From the NCBI RefSeq assembly GCF_030373245.1, contig NZ_JAUCZF010000004.1, positions 310,001-374,000 on the forward strand: 64,000 bases of DNA, written 5' to 3'. Both the position numbers and the translations under genes were made by a program. The notes below the pieces were generated by a model, which saw only the letters and a list, made by a program, of their open reading frames with translations, was not told where the DNA came from and did no database searches. Of the stretch, positions 1 to 6,712 are shown one piece after another (position 1 is the first letter of the stretch; every line of letters starts with the position of its first letter). This DNA comes from Hydrogenophaga sp. (GTDB lineage Bacteria > Pseudomonadota > Gammaproteobacteria > Burkholderiales > Burkholderiaceae_C).

Positions 1-121
1 CGCTGGAGTGGGAGTTGTTCCAGGGCACCGCGGAACCGGCTTTGCCGGGCCGACAGTGCCGTTCCCTGGAGGGGGTGACGGCGAAGCCGGCGCGGGGGGA
101 GCCGATTCGACGCCGGGCCGC

Positions 122-180
122 CCCAAGCCGAATCAGCCCCCCGGGGGGCAGCGACCCGCGCAGAGGCGGAGTGTGGGGGC
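122..180. repeat. Comamonadaceae-type extragenic repeat unit
   Basis: This short stretch between the window edge and the first gene contains the self-complementary core CCCCCCGGGGGG followed by CAGCGACCCGCGCAGAGGCG and a GTGGGGGCC tail. It resembles an extragenic sequence that I recall as scattered many times through Comamonadaceae chromosomes, usually just after genes. It may act as a terminator or boundary element for the minus-strand binding-protein gene that ends at 182. Positions 1-121 hold no gene that I can support. Confidence 0.45.
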
Positions 181-181
181 C

Positions 182-1390
182 CTACTTCTTCCGCTGCACA
201 AACAGGTTGCGGCGCGCGTCTTCCGGGTAGGCGAATGTCACCCGACCGGCCTTGACCTTGCCCATCACCAGCATGTTCTGTGTCACGGCGTCTTTGTCGT
301 CGATGCTGAACGGCTTTTCGTAGGTGGCGACGATGCCGTAGTACACACGGGGAATGTTCTCCAGCGCCGCCTTCACCGCCGGGCCGCTGAACTGGCCGTT
401 GCGGATCGAGAACAGGGCGTAGGTCAGCAGGTAGGCGGTGTCGTAGGCCTGCGCGGCGGCCATGGGCACGCCCATGGGTTCCTTGTACTTGCGGGCGTAG
501 GCGCTGAGGAAGGCCGCCCGGCGTTCGTTGCTCGGCTCGGCGATGAAGGTTTGCGCCATCAGCGCGTCGTCTGCTGCCTGCTTCGCGCCATTGATGAAAA
601 ACGGAAACGACAGGGGCCAGGCGCCCACCTGCGGCACGTCCCACTGCAGCGTGCGGCGGCCCAGCGCGATCGTCGCGTTTTCCGGCCCCACGGTGTAGCT
701 GAACACCACGTTGGCGCCTGCCTGGCGCGCGGCCTTGAGCTCCTCGGTCAAGTCCTTCACCCCCAGGCCGAAGCGCGCGACGTGCACCGCTTTCAGACCT
801 TTGGCGGCCAGTGCCTTCTCGACGTCCTTGAGGCCGGCTTCGCCGTAGCCGGTCGAGTCGGCAAAGATGGCCACCCTGGTCCAGCCGCGCTTGACCAGAT
901 CATCGACCACAAACGGTGCCTGGATCGCGTCGCGCGCCGAGGTGCGGAAGATGTAGCTCTCGGGCGCCGGGTACTTGCTGGTGATGGGGGAGCCGGTCGA
1001 GCAGGGCACGATCAGCGGCGACTTGGCATCCTGGAACACCTCAATGGACTTGAGCGCCACACCCGTGTTGCAGAATCCGATGGTGGCGATCACGCCTTCG
1101 CCCATCAGCTCTTTGGATCGCGCCAGGCCCACGTCTGGCTTGCCTTCATCGTCCCTGATCACCAGCTCCAGCGGGCGACCGAGGTAGCCACCTACCGCAT
1201 TGATCTCTTCCACCGCGAGCTGCACGCCGCGCAACATGGGAGTACCAAAGTCGGACGAGGGGCCGGTGAAGGGCCCGATCATGCCGATGCGCACGGGCTG
1301 CACAGCTGGCTTGGCCTGAGCCAGGGCCTGGGCAGTGGGCAGGAGCGCGGCCAAGGCCAGCGTCAACACAGCAGATGTCAGTCGGATCAT
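182..1390 (-). CDS. Branched-chain amino acid-type ABC transporter substrate-binding protein
   Basis: This is a periplasmic type-1 binding protein of about 402 residues (LivJ/Peripla_BP_6 family) that would capture an amino acid or similar small organic compound for an ABC importer. A signal peptide covers about residues 1-25 and ends near AQALAQA. The mature protein begins with the family motif PVRIGMIGPFTGPSSDFG. The start at 1390 is chosen because an AAAGGA ribosome-binding site lies just upstream; a further ATG seven codons earlier would sit before that site. No permease or ATPase genes lie beside it here, so it is either an orphan receptor or the end of an operon continuing to the left. 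The ligand cannot be read from the sequence. Confidence 0.9.
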   Translation of the reverse strand: MIRLTSAVLTLALAALLPTAQALAQAKPAVQPVRIGMIGPFTGPSSDFGTPMLRGVQLAVEEINAVGGYLGRPLELVIRDDEGKPDVGLARSKELMGEGVIATIGFCNTGVALKSIEVFQDAKSPLIVPCSTGSPITSKYPAPESYIFRTSARDAIQAPFVVDDLVKRGWTRVAIFADSTGYGEAGLKDVEKALAAKGLKAVHVARFGLGVKDLTEELKAARQAGANVVFSYTVGPENATIALGRRTLQWDVPQVGAWPLSFPFFINGAKQAADDALMAQTFIAEPSNERRAAFLSAYARKYKEPMGVPMAAAQAYDTAYLLTYALFSIRNGQFSGPAVKAALENIPRVYYGIVATYEKPFSIDDKDAVTQNMLVMGKVKAGRVTFAYPEDARRNLFVQRKK

Positions 1391-1552
1391 GGAGGGTCCT
1401 TTGGGGGGCATATGGAGGCAGAGCAGGTCGCTGCACGCATCCTTTGAGTGTCGCCCGGTTTGGAACAGGCTCCCACGGAGCGCCGCGTGAAGCCCGACAC
1501 GCGGCGGCTGTTTCTCTACGAACGGCGCGATGGCGGACGATCCGCTGGTGGC

Positions 1553-1999
1553 TCAGCGGCTGAGGGCGGCCTTCACCGCCGCCGACACCTGGCCCATGTC
1601 GGCTTTGCCCGCCAATTGCGCCTTGGCCGCGCCCATGACCTTGCCCATGTCGCCAGGGCCGTTCGCGCCCAGCTGGATGACGATGGCCTGCACCGCCTCA
1701 GCCACCGCCTCAGCCGAGAGGCGTTCGGGCAGATAGGTTTGCAGCACCGCCAGCTCGGCCTGCTCCTGGTCCACCAGGTCCTGGCGACCGGCTTGTTCAA
1801 AGGCGGCAATGGAGTCCTTGCGCTGCTTGACGAGTTTGTCCAGCACCGCGACCACACCGGCGTCATCCAGTTCGACGCGTTCGTCCACCTCCCGTTGCTT
1901 CACCGCCGCTTGCAGCAGGCGCAGCGTGTCGCGCGTCTGGTGGTCTTTGGCCAGCATGGCGGCCTTCACGGCCTGGGCGACGTGTTCCTTGATCGGCAT
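1553..1999 (-). CDS. yqeY: GatB/YqeY domain protein
   Basis: This 148-residue cytosolic protein has the YqeY fold, an all-helical unit also found at the end of the GatB subunit of tRNA-dependent amidotransferase. The helical N-terminal half and the C-terminal segment GDMGKVMGAAKAQLAGKADM, with its glycine turn, match the family over its whole usual length. The ATG at 1999 is used because the homologous region starts with MPIKEHVAQAVKAAM; upstream codons are leader sequence. It lies directly after rpsU on the same strand, a conserved pairing in proteobacteria, with a terminator hairpin between them that could lower its expression. Its biochemical role is not established; a link to aminoacyl-tRNA handling is only inferred from the family. 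Confidence 0.9.
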   Translation of the reverse strand: MPIKEHVAQAVKAAMLAKDHQTRDTLRLLQAAVKQREVDERVELDDAGVVAVLDKLVKQRKDSIAAFEQAGRQDLVDQEQAELAVLQTYLPERLSAEAVAEAVQAIVIQLGANGPGDMGKVMGAAKAQLAGKADMGQVSAAVKAALSR

Positions 2000-2033
2000 A
2001 GGGAATCCTTGGAATGGGCGGGTTGGGAAAAAC

Positions 2034-2070
2034 AAAAAGCCCGCCTGAGCGTGCGCCAGCGGGCTTTTTT
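2034..2070 (-). terminator. Intrinsic terminator between rpsU and yqeY
   Basis: The arms AAAAAGCCCGC (2034-2044) and GCGGGCTTTTTT (2059-2070) form an 11-base-pair stem with a run of T on either strand, so it can stop transcription both ways. On the minus strand it follows the rpsU stop codon by about 30 bases and precedes yqeY. This suggests partial termination, giving much more rpsU than yqeY transcript. Confidence 0.85.
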
Positions 2071-2102
2071 GGCGTGTTGCCAGCAGGAGCTGGCAACAGG
2101 GC

Positions 2103-2315
2103 TCAGTACATCTTCTTGGGCAGCTGCATGGAGCGCACGCGCTTGTAGTGGCGCTTGACCGCTGCGGCCTTCTTGCGCTTGCGCTCTGCGGTCGGCTTTT
2201 CATAGAACTCGCGGGCGCGCAGATCGGTCAGCAGGCCCAGCTTTTCGATGGTGCGCTTGAAGCGGCGCAGGGCGACATCAAAGGGTTCGTTGTCTTTTAC
2301 ACGGATGGTCGTCAT
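2103..2315 (-). CDS. rpsU: 30S ribosomal protein S21
   Basis: This 70-residue basic protein is bS21 of the small ribosomal subunit, which sits near the anti-Shine-Dalgarno end of 16S rRNA and helps initiation. It begins [20 protein letters not shown] and ends in the lysine- and arginine-rich tail typical of the family, [18 protein letters not shown]. The ATG at 2315 fits the family length exactly; codons further upstream are not conserved sequence. A TATAAT box lies about 125 bases upstream. It is followed by a terminator and yqeY, a reduced form of the classical rpsU macromolecular synthesis operon lacking dnaG and rpoD here. Confidence 0.97.
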   Translation of the reverse strand: MTTIRVKDNEPFDVALRRFKRTIEKLGLLTDLRAREFYEKPTAERKRKKAAAVKRHYKRVRSMQLPKKMY

Positions 2316-2440
2316 GAACGAATGGTTTCCAATTGGTGCGGAAAGAGGATGGCCGGGAAGATCAGGCCCGGGCGTCATTTCTGCAATTGTCCCGTCATTA
2401 ACTAGTATTGGCCGACGGGGATTTGCCAGCAAAGCTCTGG

Positions 2441-2446
2441 ATTATA
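2441..2446 (-). promoter_or_regulatory. Probable sigma-70 -10 box for rpsU
   Basis: The minus strand reads GGCTATAATCC here, a perfect TATAAT, in the gap between the flavoprotein gene and rpsU. The -35 region about 17 bases upstream is poor (near CTGGCG). The start of transcription would fall near 2434, leaving a leader of about 120 bases. Confidence 0.5.
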
Positions 2447-2482
2447 GCCTGATCACCCCAGAACGCCAGTCCGATTCGGGCC

Positions 2483-3700
2483 TCAGGTGGCCAGGACGGG
2501 CAGGGCCATGCCACAGGCATGCGCGCTGGCCCAGGCCCACTGGAAGTTGTAGCCACCCAGCCAGCCGGTCACGTCAACCACCTCACCAATGAAATAGAGG
2601 CCTGGTTGGCTGGACTCCAGCGTCTGGGACGAGAGATCGCGCGTGTCGATACCGCCCAGCGTCACCTCGGCCTTGCGGTAGCCCTCGCTGCCGCTGGGGG
2701 TGAGCTCCCATCGGGCCAGCCGGTCGGCCAGGCGGCTCAGGGCCTTGTCGCTGGCTTCGCTGATCGGGCGTTGCCAGTCGGGGTCCTGCTGCGCCCAGGC
2801 ATCGGCCAGGCGGCTGGGCACCAGGGTTGCCAGCTCGTTGGCGATCAGCTTGCGCGAGCGGATTTTGGCTTGCGCCAGCGCCTCAGGCAGGTTGACCTCG
2901 GGCGCGAGATTGAGGCGGATCGGGCTGCCGGGTTGCCAGTAGCTCGAGATCTGAAGCACCGCTGGGCCAGACAGGCCGCGGTGGGTGAACAGCAGGTCTT
3001 CCATGAACTGGACTCGCTGCTTCTGGGCGCCGGTCTCAATCTGGACGGGCAAAGACAGGCCGGCCAGTTCCGCATAACGCAGCCAGGCAGCGCCGTCAAA
3101 GGTCAGGGGCACCAGCCCGGGTCGTGGTTCGACCAGCCGCAGGCCAAACTGCTTCGCCAGCCGGTAGCCGAAGTCGGTGGCACCGATTTTGGGGATGGAC
3201 AGGCCGCCAGTGGCCACGACCACGCTGCGACTGGTCACTGTGCCGCGGTCGGTGTCCAGCTCGTATGAGCCCTCACCCGTGACACGAACTGCCGTCACGC
3301 CGCAGGGCTGCCAGCGCTGCACGCCACCCGCGGTGCATTCGGCCAGCAACATCTGGATCAGGTCCTCGGCCGAGCGGTCGCAGAACAGCTGACCCTTGTG
3401 TTTTTCGTGGAAAGCGATGCCGTGGCTCTGGACCAGCGAGATGAAATCTTGCGGCGTGTAACGGGACAGTGCGGAGCGACAGAAGTTCGGGTTGTCGCTG
3501 ATGAAGTGCTTGTGTGGCGAGCGCGGATCGATGTCGCGGTTGGTGAAGTTGGCGCGTCCGCCGCCCGAAATCCGAATCTTTTCTGCCACCTTCTCGCTGT
3601 GGTCCAGCACCAGAACCCGCAGGCCACGCTGGCCTGCAACGCCAGCACAGAACAGGCCGGCAGCGCCGGCGCCGATCACGACGGCGTCAAAAGCCTGCAC
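2483..3700 (-). CDS. HI0933/YhiN-family FAD-dependent oxidoreductase
   Basis: This is a flavoprotein of about 405 residues of the HI0933-like (YhiN/BaiN) family. The dinucleotide-binding motif GAGAAGLFCA is near the N-terminus, followed by the family signature ISGGGRANFTN around residues 50-60. A second glycine-rich FAD motif is near the C-terminus (GLYFIGEVVDVTGWLGGYNF). The substrate is unknown for most members. A GTG at 3700, with GGAAGGG upstream, is preferred to a TTG at 3721. With that start the gene begins four bases after the stop of the sterol-desaturase-like gene, so the two are probably cotranscribed. Confidence 0.88.
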   Translation of the reverse strand: MQAFDAVVIGAGAAGLFCAGVAGQRGLRVLVLDHSEKVAEKIRISGGGRANFTNRDIDPRSPHKHFISDNPNFCRSALSRYTPQDFISLVQSHGIAFHEKHKGQLFCDRSAEDLIQMLLAECTAGGVQRWQPCGVTAVRVTGEGSYELDTDRGTVTSRSVVVATGGLSIPKIGATDFGYRLAKQFGLRLVEPRPGLVPLTFDGAAWLRYAELAGLSLPVQIETGAQKQRVQFMEDLLFTHRGLSGPAVLQISSYWQPGSPIRLNLAPEVNLPEALAQAKIRSRKLIANELATLVPSRLADAWAQQDPDWQRPISEASDKALSRLADRLARWELTPSGSEGYRKAEVTLGGIDTRDLSSQTLESSQPGLYFIGEVVDVTGWLGGYNFQWAWASAHACGMALPVLAT

Positions 3701-3704
3701 CAGG

Positions 3705-4829
3705 TCAGCCCTTCCAGACAAAAGGAAACTTCACCTGCTTCCAGAATCCGTTGGGCACATAGTCACCCAGCACGCCATAGTTTTCGGGCCAGAGCCGCGT
3801 GCTCTTGACGGCGGTGCCGAACAGGTGATCGAGAAACGCGTAGTGGGCCGCATAGTTTTTGTCCAGCGCGTCCTGGTCCTGGCTGTGGTGCCAGTGGTGG
3901 AAGTTGGGTGTGACGATGATGTGGCGCAGCGGACCCAGGCGCACGCTCACGTTGGCATGGTTGAAAACGGCCTGGAATCCCACGACGATGATGTAGGCGT
4001 CGATCACTTCCTTCGAAAAGCCGAGCGTGAAGATGGGGGCGAGCACCAGGGTGCGCGTGATCAGCGTTTCCAGAATGTGCTGACGCGAGCCGGCCATCCA
4101 GTCCATGTGCTTGGCGCTGTGGTGCACCGCGTGCAGGCGCCACAGCAGCGGCACCTCGTGGTAGGCGCGATGGGTCCAGTACTGCACCAGGTCTGCCACC
4201 AGGATGATGAGGGGCAGGCCGGCCCAGAACGGCAACGCGCCGAACCAGCCCCGGATGCCGTCGCTGGCAGCCCAGCCGAACAGCTTGTGCACCAGCAGGT
4301 TGGTGGCCAGCAGCATGAAGCCGATCACCATGTGGTTGACGATGAAATGGTGAAAATCGGTCTGCCACTCGGCGCGAAACACCGGCTGGTCCTTGCGCAG
4401 GGCGAACAGTTTTTCGATGAAAATAAAGATCAGCGCGGAGCCCAGCAGGTCGAGGATGAACCAGTCCAGGCCGATGTAGGGCGTGCCGTCGGCGAAGTCG
4501 CCTACCGGAACCTTGTGCCCGCCCAGCAGCGCACTCAGCGCCACCAGCGCAAAGGCGAAGGACGCCAGCCAGCGCGCCCGGTTGAAGAGGATGTTCACCA
4601 GACTCAGGCCGCCGGCCAGCACCAGGGCGACAAACATCACCGTACGGATGACCTCTACGTCGTAGCTGCGGCGCAGCTCGGGGGTGGTGAGGTATTGCGG
4701 AAAGTGAAAAGCCAGCACGCCGAGCAGGCACAGAATGCCCAGGCACAGGGCGATCACGCCAGAGATGAGGCCGCGGCCAGGTACAAGCGCGCCATGGCTG
4801 TCGCTGAGCTGGTTGAGTTTTTCAAGCAC
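3705..4829 (-). CDS. Sterol desaturase / fatty acid hydroxylase family membrane protein
   Basis: This is an integral membrane di-iron enzyme of about 374 residues in the fatty-acid hydroxylase superfamily. Several hydrophobic segments surround three histidine clusters that would bind the iron pair: HRAYHE, HAVHHSAKHMDW and HHWHHSQ. Such enzymes oxygenate or desaturate lipids or sterol-like substrates at the inner membrane; the substrate here is unknown. A GTG at 4829 is chosen because a strong GGAGGA site lies about five bases upstream; an ATG further upstream would precede that site. The gene is followed at once by the HI0933-type flavoprotein. Confidence 0.88.
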   Translation of the reverse strand: MLEKLNQLSDSHGALVPGRGLISGVIALCLGILCLLGVLAFHFPQYLTTPELRRSYDVEVIRTVMFVALVLAGGLSLVNILFNRARWLASFAFALVALSALLGGHKVPVGDFADGTPYIGLDWFILDLLGSALIFIFIEKLFALRKDQPVFRAEWQTDFHHFIVNHMVIGFMLLATNLLVHKLFGWAASDGIRGWFGALPFWAGLPLIILVADLVQYWTHRAYHEVPLLWRLHAVHHSAKHMDWMAGSRQHILETLITRTLVLAPIFTLGFSKEVIDAYIIVVGFQAVFNHANVSVRLGPLRHIIVTPNFHHWHHSQDQDALDKNYAAHYAFLDHLFGTAVKSTRLWPENYGVLGDYVPNGFWKQVKFPFVWKG

Positions 4830-4936
4830 TGTCGTCCTCCGCGAACGGCCTCTTTCGGACCGCATGTGTTGTGGTGCGCGCAGTGTAGCGGGCGCACGCT
4901 AGGCACCCCGCTGGCGCCATGTGCCGCCTCAGCGCT

Positions 4937-5743
4937 TCAGGCTGAGCGCGTGGCGATGCGTGGCCTGGCGGCTGCTGCAATGCCCAGCACCACGTCACCC
5001 ACCACGATCACGGCTGGGCTGCCGAGCTGCTCGCGCGCCAGCGTGGCCACCAGATCGCCGAGCGTGCTCACCGCGTGGCGCTGGTGGGGCAGCGTGGCAT
5101 GCTGGATGATGGCCAGTGGCGTGCTCGCTGGCAGACCCGTGAGCAGCTGTTGCTGGATGTGGGCGGCGCCGGACACGCCCATGTAGATCACCAGCGTCAG
5201 ACGAGCGTCGCGCACGGTGGCGGCCAGGGCGGGCCAGTCGGTGCCGCTGTCGCCCGGTTTGGCGTGACCCGTCACGAACACCACGCCGTGCGCGTGTTCG
5301 CGGTGCGTCAGCGGCACGCCCAGCGCGGTGAGGCCACCGAGGCCTGCGGTGATGCCGTTGACCACCTGCACCGTGATGCCCTGGCTGTGCAGGTGTTCCA
5401 CTTCCTCGCCACCGCGACCGAAGACGAACGGGTCGCCCCCCTTGAGACGCACCACCACCTCACCTTCGCGTGCAGCCATCACCATGAGCTTCTCGATGAA
5501 GGCCTGCGGCGTGCTTTTGCAGCCACCTCGCTTGCCGACATGCACGATGCGGGCGCCGGGTGCGGCGTGCACGAGCACCGCGTCGTTGACCAGGTCGTCG
5601 ACCAGCAGCACCGTGGCCGCGCCGATGGCGCGCACGGCCTTGAGCGTGAGCAGCTCAGGATCGCCCGGCCCTGCGCCAACCAGGGTGACGGTGCCCGGCA
5701 GAAAGGCGTCAGCAGGTTCAGGGGGCATGGGCTGGGCGGTCAT
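4937..5743 (-). CDS. cobA: Uroporphyrinogen-III C-methyltransferase (SUMT)
   Basis: This 268-residue enzyme transfers two methyl groups from S-adenosylmethionine to uroporphyrinogen III, giving precorrin-2, the precursor of siroheme and cobalamin. Recognisable motifs are VTLVGAGPGDPELLTLKA at the N-terminus, VVRLKGGDPFVFGRGGEE in the middle and PLTHREHAHGVVFVTGH in the second half. It lacks the N-terminal CysG dehydrogenase/ferrochelatase domain. The probable ATG at 5743 overlaps the end of ybiB by 26 bases; an ATG at 5728 is an alternative. Its position downstream of the nir-nas genes fits a supply of siroheme for NirB. Confidence 0.93.
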   Translation of the reverse strand: MTAQPMPPEPADAFLPGTVTLVGAGPGDPELLTLKAVRAIGAATVLLVDDLVNDAVLVHAAPGARIVHVGKRGGCKSTPQAFIEKLMVMAAREGEVVVRLKGGDPFVFGRGGEEVEHLHSQGITVQVVNGITAGLGGLTALGVPLTHREHAHGVVFVTGHAKPGDSGTDWPALAATVRDARLTLVIYMGVSGAAHIQQQLLTGLPASTPLAIIQHATLPHQRHAVSTLGDLVATLAREQLGSPAVIVVGDVVLGIAAAARPRIATRSA

Positions 5744-6659
5744 GTTGAGCGGCGGTGGCTGACGAAACTTCCTGCAAGATGTGTTCCACCTGCAAGGCAA
5801 TCGGTCGCGGCACAGGCAGAGCGCCGCCGAGCACGGCCTGAATGTAGGCGGCCGTGGCGACCGCGCTGGTGTCTCGGGGCAGATCGGGCATTGCGGTGAG
5901 AGGACCTTCCTGTGCGGCCTGCAGCAGGTGGCGCTGGCCATCGCGAAAGGCTTCCATTTGCGGTGTGCGCCGCGCGTCGGCTACCGGCTCGCCTTCGGTG
6001 CCGCGCAGCAACAGGGCGTGGGTGCGGGTCAGGGCAAAGGTGTGGGCCATGGACAGTGCGTACTCGGGGTGGGTGTAGCTTCCGATGACCAGCGCTCGAC
6101 CCGCGCAGGGGTTCATGAGTTTGACCAGGCTGTGCGCCGGGTTGCGCAGGCCGACCGCGCGGCGCACGTCGAGCAGGCGCTTCAGGCCAGCGCTCAGGCG
6201 CGCGGTGGGCACAAACGCCAGTTTCCCCGCAGCCAGCGGTTCAGTGGGCTGACTGGCAGAGATGCCCAGCGCAGTGAACACCGCTTCGCTGCTCACGCGC
6301 CGGTCTTCGGTGGCGGTACCGTGCACCAGCACGGGCAGACCCTCGCGGCTCAGCAACAGGGCCAGCAGGGGTGTGAGCACGGGCAGCTTGCGCGCGCCGT
6401 TGTAGCTGGGCAGTACCACGGTGGTGCATTGGTTGTGGGGCAGCTGGTGGAGACGGGCGTGGGTGGCGTCCAGGAAACCCGCCATCTCCTCGGGTGTCTC
6501 GCCTTTGATGCGCATCGCAAGGCAGAAACCGCCGATTTCCAGATCGGTCACGGTGCCATCCAGCACCTGACCCATCAGGTCAGCGGCCTGTTCGCGCGTG
6601 AGCGAACGCGCGCCTTCCTTGCCGCGGCCGATTTCTTTGATGTACTGACTGATGCCCAT
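5718..6659 (-). CDS. ybiB: YbiB family DNA-binding protein (TrpD2-like)
   Basis: This protein of about 313 residues has the fold of anthranilate phosphoribosyltransferase. An N-terminal helical domain, starting MGISQYIKEIGRGKEGARSL, is followed by an alpha/beta domain with VLVHGTATEDRRVSSEAVF. The usual TrpD substrate motif GTGGD is not visible, in line with the YbiB/TrpD2 group, which binds nucleic acid rather than making tryptophan. Start 6659 is preferred over 6668. It sits between nasA and cobA and overlaps cobA, so it is probably cotranscribed with the nitrate genes, an association common in related bacteria but unexplained functionally. Confidence 0.85.
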   Translation of the reverse strand: MGISQYIKEIGRGKEGARSLTREQAADLMGQVLDGTVTDLEIGGFCLAMRIKGETPEEMAGFLDATHARLHQLPHNQCTTVVLPSYNGARKLPVLTPLLALLLSREGLPVLVHGTATEDRRVSSEAVFTALGISASQPTEPLAAGKLAFVPTARLSAGLKRLLDVRRAVGLRNPAHSLVKLMNPCAGRALVIGSYTHPEYALSMAHTFALTRTHALLLRGTEGEPVADARRTPQMEAFRDGQRHLLQAAQEGPLTAMPDLPRDTSAVATAAYIQAVLGGALPVPRPIALQVEHILQEVSSATAAQHDRPAHAP

Positions 6660-6712
6660 AGGGTGCAATTGTGAGCCAGGCCTGATGACTTTTCGTTATA
6701 TGTCGACCGAGC

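Noticed and set aside
8..1447. Long plus-strand open frame opposite the first binding-protein gene
   Set aside because: It is antisense to a gene with signal peptide and family motifs; its translation is arginine-, histidine- and glycine-rich without family likeness, as expected from the complement of GC-rich coding DNA.
5075..5899. Plus-strand frame opposite cobA
   Set aside because: It is antisense to a well-supported methyltransferase and has no protein-family features.
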